Below are positions 16,308-24,809 of a stretch of 39,311 nt of DNA, in pieces. Both the position numbers and the translations under genes were made by a program. Position 1 is the first letter of the stretch. The number at the start of each line of letters is the position of its first letter. This DNA is from Sorangium cellulosum (GTDB lineage: Bacteria > Myxococcota_A > Polyangia > Polyangiales > Polyangiaceae): positions 653 to 39,963 of the forward strand of contig NZ_JEMA01001049.1 in assembly GCF_001589285.1 (NCBI RefSeq), given 5' to 3'. The notes beneath the pieces were generated by a model. The model saw only the letters and a list, made by a program, of their open reading frames with translations. It was not told where the DNA came from and made no database searches.

Positions 16308-17789
16308 GTGGCCGGCTCCTCCGCGCTCGCCCGCAAGGCCGTCCTTGGCGCGGTCTGGACGATCGCGACGGGGCTCGGCTCGCGCGTGCTCGGCCTGATA
16401 GGCACCCTCGTGCTCACCCGGTTCATCGCGCCGGATGTGTACGGCGAGGTCTCGGCCGCCTCCGTCGTCATCATGACGGCGCATTTTCTTTCGAGCCTCG
16501 GGATCGGGCAGTACATCGCGTCGCGGCCGAACCTCGACCGCCAGATGCTCTTCAACGCGACGGTCTATTTCCACGCGGCGGGGCTCGTCGCCATCGGCCT
16601 CATCTACCTCCTCCGGGAGCCGATCGCGGTGCACCTCGTCGGCGCGCCGGGGATGCTCGAGTTCATGCCCGGGCTGATCCTCGCGATGCTCATCGACCGG
16701 CTCTGGTACATCCCCGACCGCCTGCTCATCCGCGAGATGCGGTTCCGCAGCGTCAGCCTCCGCAACGCGGCCGGCGAGCTCACCTACACCGCGGCGTCGG
16801 TCGTCCTCGCGATGCGTGGCTGGGGCGGCAATGCCATCGTCGTCGCCACGCTCCTGCGCGCGTTCGTGCGCGTTGTCACCACGGTCCCGGCCGTGAAGCT
16901 CGCGGAATGGCTCACGCCGAGCCCCCTCTCGCGCGAGAAGGCGCGCGAGCTGTTCGCCTTCGGCATCCCGCTGAACTTCGGATCGCTGGCGAACTTCGGA
17001 GCGTCCAAGTGGGACAACCTCGTCATGATCCGCCTCTTCGGGGAGCACGTCGGCGGCCTCTACAACCTCGCGTGGAACCTCGCCGACATCCCGGCCTCCC
17101 AGGTCGGCGAGCGCATCGGCGACGTGCTCGTCCCGTCGTTCGCGAAGCTCGAGCCGGAGCAGCGCAAGACCGCGCTCGTCCGCGCGCTCACGCTGCTCTC
17201 GCTCATCATCTTCCCGCTCGCGGTCGGCCTCGGCGCGGTCGCCCCGACGATCCTCAACGACACCTTCTTCAACGAGGCCTGGGAGCCGGCCGGCTCGCTC
17301 CTCGCCGTGCTGTCGGCGCTCGGCATCACCCGCCCGATCGGCTGGGTCATGTCCTCCTACATGCAGGTCTACGGCCGCACGCGGACGATCATGATCCTCG
17401 AGTGGCTCAAGGTCGGCGCGATCATCGGCGGCATCGCGCTGCTCGGATCGATCGGCGGCGTGCTCTGGGCCTGCGCCGGGGTCGGCGTGGCGTTCGGGGT
17501 GCACGCTCTGGCGAGCCTCTGGGTCGTCCAGCGCGCCGACGGCGTCCCCTACATGCGCCTGCTGCGCCCGCTGATCCGCCCGCTGATCGCGTGCCTGCCC
17601 ATGGTCGCGGCCGTGCTCGCCGTGCGCTACGGCGTGCGGGAGCTCGGGCCCTTGCCGCGCGGGTTCCGCCTGGGCGCCGAGGTTGTCGCGGGCGGGTCGG
17701 TCTTCGTCGCGTCCGCGCTGCTGATCGCGCGGCAGGCGTCGCGCGACTTCCTCCAGCTCGCCCGGGAAGCGGTGCGCCGCCGCCGCTGA
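16308..17789 (+). CDS. Wzx-type polysaccharide flippase (MOP superfamily)
   Basis: The product has 493 residues from a GTG two bases after the preceding stop. It has 12-14 predicted membrane segments. The N-terminal pattern ARKAVLGAVWTIATGLGSRVLGLIGTLVLTRFIAPDVYGEV is typical of Wzx/PST flippases, as are PLNFGSLANFGASKWDNLVM and the Arg/Lys-rich C-terminus. It should move lipid-linked repeat units across the inner membrane before Wzy polymerisation. The tight spacing to the OPX gene implies co-transcription. Directly after the stop lies a duplicated 18-bp element. Confidence 0.88.
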   Translation: MAGSSALARKAVLGAVWTIATGLGSRVLGLIGTLVLTRFIAPDVYGEVSAASVVIMTAHFLSSLGIGQYIASRPNLDRQMLFNATVYFHAAGLVAIGLIYLLREPIAVHLVGAPGMLEFMPGLILAMLIDRLWYIPDRLLIREMRFRSVSLRNAAGELTYTAASVVLAMRGWGGNAIVVATLLRAFVRVVTTVPAVKLAEWLTPSPLSREKARELFAFGIPLNFGSLANFGASKWDNLVMIRLFGEHVGGLYNLAWNLADIPASQVGERIGDVLVPSFAKLEPEQRKTALVRALTLLSLIIFPLAVGLGAVAPTILNDTFFNEAWEPAGSLLAVLSALGITRPIGWVMSSYMQVYGRTRTIMILEWLKVGAIIGGIALLGSIGGVLWACAGVGVAFGVHALASLWVVQRADGVPYMRLLRPLIRPLIACLPMVAAVLAVRYGVRELGPLPRGFRLGAEVVAGGSVFVASALLIARQASRDFLQLAREAVRRRR

Positions 17790-17820
17790 GGTGTTTCCCG
17801 ACGCTGAGGTGTTTCCCGAC
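17785..17820. repeat. 18-bp tandem duplication at the flippase stop
   Basis: Bases 17785-17802 and 17803-17820 are identical 18-mers in tandem (gctgaggtgtttcccgac). The first copy overlaps the flippase stop codon. The size matches the duplications at 2561-2640 and 39270-39305. Confidence 0.9.
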
Positions 17821-17982
17821 GCCGCCGGTCCACCTCCACCAGCAGGACCGCTTCCCGGCGCCGGGGATCCGCTTCGACACTCGAGCGAATTTTGGGGGCC
17901 TGTGGTAGCGTCGGGCCCCTCTCTTCGAACATGGGTCGGGATCCGCGTGGCGGTTCCCCTCCACCACTGGAGATAAAAGGAA

Positions 17983-19317
17983 ATGGCAGAGACGCATCCC
18001 GCTGCGGTCGAGAGCCTCCTGGCGAAGATCACCGCACGCGAAGCCCAGGTGGGCATCATCGGCATGGGTTATGTCGGCCTGCCGCTGGCGCTCACGTTCA
18101 TCGAGAAAGGCTTCCGCGTGCTGGGCTTCGACGTTGACCCCGAGAAGGTCACCGCGCTCGCCGAGGGGAAGAGCTACATCAAGCACCTCGATCCTGCGCG
18201 CGTGGCGGCGGCAGCCAAGACGGGTCGACTCGAGGCGACGGCGGACTTCTCGCGGCTCAACGAGCCCGACGCCATCCTCATCTGCGTCCCCACCCCGCTC
18301 ACGGCCCAGCGGGAGCCCGACATGAGCTACGTCGTCGGCTCCTCGCAGAAGATCAAGGAGCGGCTGCGCAAGGGGCAGCTCGTCGTGCTCGAGTCCACCA
18401 CGTACCCCGGCACGACCGACGAGCTCGTGAAGGGCATCCTGGAGCAGTCGGGCCTGCGCATGGGCGAGGACTTCTACCTCGCGTTCTCGCCCGAGCGCGA
18501 GGACCCGGGCAACCGGGATCACAGCACAGCGACGATCCCGAAGGTCGTCGGCGGCGTCGACCGCGCCTCGCTGGTCCTGGCGCAGGCGCTCTATTCGCAG
18601 GCGATCGCGCGCACCGTGGCGGTGTCCTCCGCCCGCGCGGCCGAGGCGGCGAAGCTGACCGAGAACATCTTCCGGGCGATCAACATCGCCCTCGTGAACG
18701 AGCTCAAGGTCGTCTACGACTCCATGGGCATCGACGTCTGGGAGGTGCTCGACGCCGCCTCGACCAAGCCGTTCGGCTTCATGCGGTTCAACCCGGGCCC
18801 GGGCTGGGGCGGTCACTGCATCCCGCTCGACCCGTTCTACCTCGCCTGGAAGGCGCGCGAGTACGGCGTCTCGACGAAGTTCATCGAGCTCGCCGGCGAG
18901 GTGAACGTCGAGATGCCGCACTACGTCGTCAACAAGCTCCAGCTCGCGCTCAACGATCGCGGCAAGGCGCTGAAGGGCACGAAGGTCCTGCTCCTCGGCG
19001 TCGCCTACAAGAAGGACATCGACGATCCGCGCGAGAGCCCTGCGTTCGAGATCATCGAGCTCCTCCGCCGCCTCGGCGCCGTGCTCAGCTTCCACGACCC
19101 GCACGTGCCCAAGCTGCCGCGCATGCGCACCTGGCCGCACCTGCCGGAGCTCTCGTCGTTGCCGCTCAACGAGGACACCCTCAAGAGCCACGACGCGGTC
19201 TTGCTCGTCACCGATCACTCCGTTGTCGACTACGACTTGGTGCTCAAGCACGCCGCCCTGATCGTCGACACCCGCGGCGTCTACCGCGCGGAGAACCAGA
19301 AGGTCATCAAGGCCTGA
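17983..19317 (+). CDS. UDP-sugar 6-dehydrogenase (WecC/WbpA type)
   Basis: This 444-residue enzyme has three recognisable parts. The N-terminal NAD Rossmann fold holds VGIIGMGYVGLPLA. The helical centre holds SPEREDPGN and the Lys/Asn region AAKLTENIFRAINIALVNE. The C-terminal sugar-nucleotide domain holds LLLGVAYKKDIDDPRESP. The catalytic Cys is present in GWGGHCIPLDPFYL (C279). Such enzymes oxidise UDP-GlcNAc, UDP-ManNAc or related sugars at C6 to uronic acids, so the EPS probably contains an acidic sugar. AAGG lies 3 nt before the ATG. The ~190 bp upstream contain the 18-bp duplication but no clear promoter. Confidence 0.9.
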   Translation: MAETHPAAVESLLAKITAREAQVGIIGMGYVGLPLALTFIEKGFRVLGFDVDPEKVTALAEGKSYIKHLDPARVAAAAKTGRLEATADFSRLNEPDAILICVPTPLTAQREPDMSYVVGSSQKIKERLRKGQLVVLESTTYPGTTDELVKGILEQSGLRMGEDFYLAFSPEREDPGNRDHSTATIPKVVGGVDRASLVLAQALYSQAIARTVAVSSARAAEAAKLTENIFRAINIALVNELKVVYDSMGIDVWEVLDAASTKPFGFMRFNPGPGWGGHCIPLDPFYLAWKAREYGVSTKFIELAGEVNVEMPHYVVNKLQLALNDRGKALKGTKVLLLGVAYKKDIDDPRESPAFEIIELLRRLGAVLSFHDPHVPKLPRMRTWPHLPELSSLPLNEDTLKSHDAVLLVTDHSVVDYDLVLKHAALIVDTRGVYRAENQKVIKA

Positions 19318-19642
19318 CGGAGGGGGCCCGCGCGGCGCCTCTGCCCACCTGCACGGCGCGCTCCCGGCCGCCGCGCGCGCAAAGGTGGCGCGGCGCGGCG
19401 TGGGCGGCGCGCCGCGGCGGGGCGGTCCTTGCGACAGCGGGTCCCTCCGTCGCGCGCCCGCCTGCCCGCCCGCAGCACCGCGATGTATCGCGCAACACCC
19501 GCGTTGTGGGCGGTGCTCGGCGGGGCTGCTCGCGGCGCGCCCTCGGTTACAGGTCACGGATGAGGGCTCTTTCCGCGGTCGCGAAATTGCCAGCATCCCC
19601 TTGATGTCAGGGCGCCGGTTCGGTACCCATCGAAGACGGTCC
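19318..19642. other. Intergenic stretch, no gene seen
   Basis: These ~325 bases are extremely GC-rich in the first half and fall to a more moderate composition near 19540-19640. No frame has coding features linked to the neighbours. An in-frame extension of the phosphatase gene back to 19385 is low-complexity Arg/Pro/Ala and is treated as non-coding. No clear promoter or terminator was found. Confidence 0.4.
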
Positions 19643-21376
19643 ATGTCCACGCCGCCGCCCATGGTCGGGCCAGGTCGAACGATGTCGCCTGCAGATGAGA
19701 GCCTGGGCTCTGCGCCATCGAGCTCGGATTGGAAGGGCCACCTGGAGATCCGCCTCGGCGATCTCCCGGGGACGCGGCGGCCGCTGACCGAGTCCCATAT
19801 CGTCATCGGCAGGGCGCCGGGCGTTCAGCTCACGCTCGACCACTACACGGTCTCCCGGCGCCACGCGGAGCTCTTCTGCGATCCGTTCGGCAGGTGGTGG
19901 ATCCGCGACCTCGGCAGCACCAACGGCACGCTCGTCAACGACGAGCGGATCAACGAGAAGGTGCTGAAGCCGGGCGATCGCATCGGGATCGGCGACTACG
20001 TCCTCGAGTTCCAGCTCACGGCGCGGGCCCCCCGCGTGCCGCTCGAGCCGGGCGGCCTCCATTTCGAGGAGGACAAACCGACAGCGATCCGCAAGCTCGG
20101 GGAGCTCGACCCGCCGCGCATCGCCGCGAAGCACCTGTTCACCTTGATGGACCTGTCGCGGCGGCTCCTCAGCATCGAGGACGCCACGGACCGGTTCGAC
20201 GCGCTCTGCCAGCTGATGGTCCGCGAGGACTTCCACGGCAGCATGGCGCTCGCCCTGCGGCTCCGGCAGAACGGCGCGCTCACGATCCTGTCCGGGCCGC
20301 ATCGCCCGTTCCAGTCGCTCCGGCGCGAGGACTCGGTCGCGCCGCCGTACATCTCGCGCCGCGTGCTCGCGGCGGTGCAGGACACGCGCGAGCCGGTGCT
20401 CGCCGGCAACCTGGTGAGCGACAGCGCCACGGTCGAGCTCACGATGTCGCGCGACGTCATGGCGCTCTGGGTCGTCGCGTGCCCGCTGCGGGTCGAGGAG
20501 CAGCTGATGAACCTGCTCTACGTGACCTTGCCGCCCGACTTCGGCAGCGTCGAGTGGCTCGGGCTCATCGCGCTCGCGGCCGAGGTCTACCAGCAGGCCG
20601 AGTCGGCCTGGGAGGCGCGGCGCCACGCGCAGGCGCACGCGGCGATCGAGCGCGAGCTCGAGATGGCGCACCAGATCCAGCGGACCTTCGTGCCGAAGCG
20701 GCTGGAGTTCAAGGCGCTGGACGTGGCGCTCGGCTTCGAGCCGTGCCGGTGGGTCGGCGGCGACTACGTGGACATCGTCCCGATGCCCGACGGCCGCCTC
20801 CTGCTCGCTGTCGCCGACGTCTGCGGCAAGGGGCTCCAGGCCGCGCTCATCGGGTCGAGCGTGCACACGATGGTGAGGGCGACTGTCGACGCCGGCCGCG
20901 GGATCACGGGCATGATGGACCGGCTGAACGCCTACCTCTGCGAGTACCTGCCGGAGCAGTCGTTCGTGACGATGGTGGCCGTCGCGCTCGACCCGGCGAC
21001 GGGCCGCATGGAGTGCGTCAACGCGGGGCACCCGCCGGCGCTCGTCGCGACAGCGGAGGGCGGCCTGCGGCACCTCCAGGCGGCCGTCAACCCGGCGCTC
21101 GGGATCGGCCTCGTGCCGATGGAGGCGCACCAGAGCGTGCTCGCGCCCGGCGAGGTGCTCGCGATGTACACCGACGGGCTCACCGAGCTGCGCAACTCGT
21201 CCAAACAGATGCTCGGCCTGCACGCGCTCGGCACCGGCTTCGCCAAGCTGTGCGCCGCCAGCGCTGGCCGCCCCGTCGCGTCGATCGCCGACAAGCTCAC
21301 GCAGATGCTCGAGGAGTTCCGCGGCGATCAGCTCCCCGAGGACGACAGGGCCTTCCTCCTCGCGCGCCGCACCTGA
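19643..21376 (+). CDS. FHA domain / SpoIIE-type PP2C serine phosphatase
   Basis: The product has about 577 residues from the ATG at 19643; 19604 is an alternative start. Residues ~25-120 are an FHA phosphothreonine-binding domain with IVIGRAPG, TVSRRHAELF and LGSTNGT. The middle (~165-330) resembles a GAF-like sensor. The C-terminal ~240 residues are a SpoIIE/RsbU PP2C phosphatase, with an ELEMAHQIQRTFVP linker, VGGDYVD, ADVCGKG, NAGHPPAL, YTDGLTE and DDRAF, so the metal-binding Asp residues are intact. RsbU-type phosphatases dephosphorylate STAS antagonists. A STAS/kinase pair lies 5.3 kb away in the same EPS locus and is the obvious candidate target. The FHA domain suggests input from a Ser/Thr kinase. 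It ends convergent with the beta-barrel gene. Confidence 0.88.
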   Translation: MSTPPPMVGPGRTMSPADESLGSAPSSSDWKGHLEIRLGDLPGTRRPLTESHIVIGRAPGVQLTLDHYTVSRRHAELFCDPFGRWWIRDLGSTNGTLVNDERINEKVLKPGDRIGIGDYVLEFQLTARAPRVPLEPGGLHFEEDKPTAIRKLGELDPPRIAAKHLFTLMDLSRRLLSIEDATDRFDALCQLMVREDFHGSMALALRLRQNGALTILSGPHRPFQSLRREDSVAPPYISRRVLAAVQDTREPVLAGNLVSDSATVELTMSRDVMALWVVACPLRVEEQLMNLLYVTLPPDFGSVEWLGLIALAAEVYQQAESAWEARRHAQAHAAIERELEMAHQIQRTFVPKRLEFKALDVALGFEPCRWVGGDYVDIVPMPDGRLLLAVADVCGKGLQAALIGSSVHTMVRATVDAGRGITGMMDRLNAYLCEYLPEQSFVTMVAVALDPATGRMECVNAGHPPALVATAEGGLRHLQAAVNPALGIGLVPMEAHQSVLAPGEVLAMYTDGLTELRNSSKQMLGLHALGTGFAKLCAASAGRPVASIADKLTQMLEEFRGDQLPEDDRAFLLARRT

Positions 21377-21394
21377 GCGCGCCCCGCGCGGCAA

Positions 21395-21428
21395 CCCGGC
21401 CGCGATGGGCGTGAGGGCGGCGGCCGGG
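21395..21428. terminator. Hairpin between convergent phosphatase and beta-barrel genes
   Basis: Perfect 9-bp arms (21395-21403 with 21420-21428) flank a 16-nt loop, 18 nt past the phosphatase stop. Candidate bidirectional terminator; no U tract. Confidence 0.4.
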
Positions 21429-21460
21429 CAGCTCGGTGAGGCCCCCCGGGCGACCAGGGG

Positions 21461-22864
21461 TCAGGGCGCGGCGTCGCCGGCCGCCGCCGGCTCCGAGCCC
21501 TCCGGCGGCTCGATCGGCTCCGGATCCCGGTGCGGCGGGCCCACGGGCCCCGCCGAGCCGAAGGGCTGGGTCATCGAGATGCGCGAGCCCGCCTCCATCC
21601 GCCGCGGGAACGCGCCCGACACGGACACGAGCAGCGCGTTGCGCACGATGCGCGTGTCGGGGAGCTCCGCTGTCCTCGCCGCTGTGTGCTGGTTCGTGTG
21701 CTGGTAGCGGAGCGCGAGGGCGAAATCGGGGATGACGATGACGGGGCTCCAGAGCAGCGCGACGTCGGTGAGCACCGCGGTCGTGTTCGGCCCCGTGTCG
21801 AGCTCGCCCTCGGCGTTCCTCTCGAGGGGCCGCGCGAACTGCACGCCGGCCGAGCCCTCGACCGACAGGCGCCAGGAGGGGCGGAGGATGGGCGCGGCGG
21901 CGCGGAGCGTGAGCTGGTGAGAGAGCTGGATCTGCTGAAGGAAGACGTTGGGCGTCGCCGCGTACATGTACGCGAGCTCGGCCTCGCCCCGGTCGTGCGT
22001 GTAGCGCAGGGCCGCGAGCCCGGCCGGCCTGACGAGGGACTCGGCGTCGCCCGTCAGGTCGGTGGCGACGACCCCGCCGACGTCGAGCTGGCTCGAGAAG
22101 CGGCGGCCGAGGTCGTGCTGCCAGCTCGCCACGAGCGTGCTGAGGAGCTGGTCGCGCCCCACGTACGTGTCCGGGGTCGCGGGATCGGCGTCGGTCACCG
22201 GGACGTTGTCGAAATGGGTGTAGCCGACCGAGAGCGCGAGCGACGCGATGTCGTGCCGGAAGATCCGCTGCGCGCTCAGCGTGTTCGCCGCGCTGTACGT
22301 GCGCTGCGGGCGGTCCAGGAGCGGGTTGTAGACGAGGAACGTCGCCGCCTGGCCGAGCTGCCAGACCGGCGAGGGCTGGAACGAGAACCCCTCGTTGACC
22401 GACCCCTGCACGAAGTTCGTCGTGCCGCCCGCGGTGCCCGCGATCGTCGTGGTCCCCGGCGCCTGCTCGAGCTGGAAGGTGTTGAGCTGGCCCTGCGATC
22501 CGGCGGCGCCGAGCGTCAGCGTCGTCCTCGGCGACGTGACGAAGCGGCCGGACCACATCGCCATGTTCGAGTACGAGTTCGCCTCCGAGTGCAGGAAGAA
22601 GAAGCTCGCCGCGAAGGTGTAGGACAGCGTCTGCGAGGTGCGCGGCGTCGTGTACGTGAAGATCAGGCCGGGGCTCGCGGTCCCGAAGCCGTCGGCCTCG
22701 GGGCCAGGCCCGGCCGGCGGCTCGGCCGCGGAGCTCACGTTGTCGGTGACGCCGATCGACCCGGTGAAGACGCCCTGGAGATACGCGTCCTGCGCTCGGG
22801 CGTCGTGATGGGTGAGGATCGCGCAGCCGAAGGCCGCGACCGCAATACCTCGTCCGGGGCGCAT
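21461..22864 (-). CDS. Outer-membrane beta-barrel protein of the EPS export system
   Basis: The product has about 467 residues from the ATG at 22864, which gives a Sec signal ending near ARAQDA. The rest alternates short amphipathic strands (for example GLIFTYTTPRTSQTLSYTF, RTTLTLGAAGSQGQ, ALALRYQHTN) with polar turns, as in a large beta-barrel. The C-terminal tail is Pro/Glu/Gly-rich. Its place between the phosphatase and the Wzc-like genes, and the short OPX protein nearby, fit the Myxococcus EPS arrangement in which a Wzp-type beta-barrel is the outer-membrane conduit. The barrel is seen as a pattern only; strand number and role are inferred. The gap to the upstream BY-kinase-like gene is 88 bp. 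Confidence 0.7.
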   Translation of the reverse strand: MRPGRGIAVAAFGCAILTHHDARAQDAYLQGVFTGSIGVTDNVSSAAEPPAGPGPEADGFGTASPGLIFTYTTPRTSQTLSYTFAASFFFLHSEANSYSNMAMWSGRFVTSPRTTLTLGAAGSQGQLNTFQLEQAPGTTTIAGTAGGTTNFVQGSVNEGFSFQPSPVWQLGQAATFLVYNPLLDRPQRTYSAANTLSAQRIFRHDIASLALSVGYTHFDNVPVTDADPATPDTYVGRDQLLSTLVASWQHDLGRRFSSQLDVGGVVATDLTGDAESLVRPAGLAALRYTHDRGEAELAYMYAATPNVFLQQIQLSHQLTLRAAAPILRPSWRLSVEGSAGVQFARPLERNAEGELDTGPNTTAVLTDVALLWSPVIVIPDFALALRYQHTNQHTAARTAELPDTRIVRNALLVSVSGAFPRRMEAGSRISMTQPFGSAGPVGPPHRDPEPIEPPEGSEPAAAGDAAP

Positions 22865-22952
22865 GAGGGCCGCAAGGTAACAATGGAGGCGGCGCGCGGC
22901 TACGCCTCCCCCACCTTTCGACGTGGGGAGCCGCCGGCCGCGCGCCGAGCGC

Positions 22953-24809
22953 TCAAGTGTCGAGCAGGACGACACCGAGGATGGGCGCCGGCCGGAGCTG
23001 CTCGATGGCCTGACGGATCGCCTTGCGGGTCGACTTCTTGACCAGGGACGTCATGACCACGCCGCTCACCGAGTCGGCGATCACGTTCACGTCCATGCTG
23101 CCGAGCACCGGCGGCGTGTCGATGATGATGTAGGCGTAGCCCGCGCGCTTGAGGCTCTCGATCGCGCTCGCGAACGCCACCGCGTCGAGGATCGGCGGGC
23201 GCTCCTTGCTCGGATCGACGGCCAGGACGTGGACGGGCGTCTGGAGGGCGAGCCTCGGGTCGGGCGACCTGCTGCCCGACGGCCCGTTCCGCTCCAACGA
23301 CTCGGCCGTGTCGTCGCTGGGCGCCACGGCGGGCGCCGGCGCGGCCTGCTCGACGACGACCCAGGGCGCGTACCGATTGTTGACGTGGCGCTGGACCTGC
23401 TCCGAGAAGCAGCTCGGCGGGTCGAACCGCAGCGCCCTGGCGATGCCTGGCTTGCGGATGTTCGCCTCGACGAGGAGGATCCGCCCGCGGACGGTCTCGC
23501 GCAGCGCGAGCGCGAGGTTGATGGCGCACGACGTCTTGCCCTCGCCCGGCGACGCGCTGGTCACCGCGATCGTCGTCCCGGCGCCCAGCGGCAGCTTGCG
23601 CCGGAGCGTGCGGTAGGCGTCCGCCTGCGGCGAGTACGGCGCGTGGACCATCACGATGTTCGGATCGACGGCGTCCGGCATCGGGAGCGGGCGCACGGTG
23701 ATCTCGCCCGGGCCGCCCAGGGACTCTTCCGGGAGGAGCCCGGCGGTCTCCGGCCCTGCGGGCAGGGAGCGCATGTGCTCGATGTGGAGCGACGGCGGCT
23801 CCTCGAACGTCGGGTCGAGCGACTGCAGCTTCGCGTCCACGGCGTGGTGCGCCGGGGTCGACACAACGCGGTTGAAGATGAGGGAGGGCGGCGAGGCGAA
23901 CGCGCTGGTCGCCGAGCGCTCCTGCGGCCTCTCGGGCGGCGGCGGCTGCTGCGGCGGCAGCTGCGGCGGAGGCACCTCGCGCACCGTCACCTCGCGCGAC
24001 GCGGGCGGCACCACGCGATCGAAGACGAGCGACGGGGGCGAGGGGTACGTCCCGCTGAACGAGCGCTCTAGCGGCGGCGAGCCCGCCGGGTGCGCCGGCG
24101 CGTCGCGCACCCCCACGTCGCGCGCCGGCGGCGCGATGACGCGCGCGATCGGCACCGGCGCCGACGCGTTCGTCGCGCCAGGGCCGCTGGACACGAGCCC
24201 AGGGCTGCTCAGGGTGGCGCTCAGATCGACGACGCGCGTCACCCCGGGGCCCACGCCGGGCCGCTCGGGGCCGGGCGGCAGCGCCGGTGTGTGCACGCCG
24301 TGCATCGCCACATGGCCCGGGTGCCCGCCGTGGTTCGCGGGCAGACCCCCCGCCAGGAACAGCGTCGCGGCCGCCGGCCCTCGGGGGGCCGCCGGCTGCT
24401 GCATGCCAGAATGGACGCCCGCCATCGGGCCGGGGCCGAGCCGTAGCCCCATCCCGTGCGGCGGCTGCGCGTGGCCCGACGGCGGCAGCTCCTGGCGGAT
24501 GGTCGGCGAGTCGAACGCGGCGTTCGGGTCCTCATGGCTGGAGCTCGGGCGCTCCGCCGAGACAACGTCCTCGGCGTCGTTCGCGAGGCGCAGGACGCGG
24601 GCGATCATCTCCTCGCGCACGTCCGGATCCGGCGCGATCGACCGCCAGTTGCCGACCACGTTGCGGAGCCGGCGCGCCTCGATGACGAGGGCGCGGACGC
24701 GCGCGGTCTGGTCAGCGCGACTCAGGAAGTCGCAGACCTGATCGAGCGCCCGCTCCAGGGAAGCGACCGGCGGGGGCTTTCCCGGCTCAGCACCGCCTGT
24801 CTCAGCCAC
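22953..24809 (-). CDS. BY-kinase-like ATPase (cytoplasmic half of a split Wzc) with long linker
   Basis: The product has 618 residues from a GTG with GAGG 5 nt upstream; it overlaps the preceding stop by 8 bp. Residues ~8-85 are a helical domain (ALDQVCDFLSRADQTARV). Residues ~90-385 are a Pro/Gly-rich linker with a recurring SPPSL element at about 257, 307 and 338. The C-terminal ~230 residues are a MinD/CpsD fold: Walker A ASPGEGKTS (~419), Walker A' LLVEANIRKPG (~445) and Walker B IIIDTPP (~561). The A' motif normally reads VDADLRRP; here both Asp are changed. The chain ends in GVVLLDT with no Tyr cluster. It may drive EPS chain control by ATP use without tail phosphorylation (inference). 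Confidence 0.82.
   Translation of the reverse strand: MAETGGAEPGKPPPVASLERALDQVCDFLSRADQTARVRALVIEARRLRNVVGNWRSIAPDPDVREEMIARVLRLANDAEDVVSAERPSSSHEDPNAAFDSPTIRQELPPSGHAQPPHGMGLRLGPGPMAGVHSGMQQPAAPRGPAAATLFLAGGLPANHGGHPGHVAMHGVHTPALPPGPERPGVGPGVTRVVDLSATLSSPGLVSSGPGATNASAPVPIARVIAPPARDVGVRDAPAHPAGSPPLERSFSGTYPSPPSLVFDRVVPPASREVTVREVPPPQLPPQQPPPPERPQERSATSAFASPPSLIFNRVVSTPAHHAVDAKLQSLDPTFEEPPSLHIEHMRSLPAGPETAGLLPEESLGGPGEITVRPLPMPDAVDPNIVMVHAPYSPQADAYRTLRRKLPLGAGTTIAVTSASPGEGKTSCAINLALALRETVRGRILLVEANIRKPGIARALRFDPPSCFSEQVQRHVNNRYAPWVVVEQAAPAPAVAPSDDTAESLERNGPSGSRSPDPRLALQTPVHVLAVDPSKERPPILDAVAFASAIESLKRAGYAYIIIDTPPVLGSMDVNVIADSVSGVVMTSLVKKSTRKAIRQAIEQLRPAPILGVVLLDT

Noticed and set aside
16227-18065. 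612-codon minus-strand open frame
   Set aside because: Antisense to the flippase gene; composed mainly of Arg, Asp, Glu, His and Ala as expected for shadow frames.
17422-19806. 794-codon minus-strand open frame
   Set aside because: It is antisense to the flippase and UDP-sugar dehydrogenase, both with clear family motifs. Its translation has no recognisable fold.
22896-22920. Imperfect inverted repeat after the BY-kinase-like gene
   Set aside because: The stem needs a bulge and has no following U tract; too weak to call a terminator.
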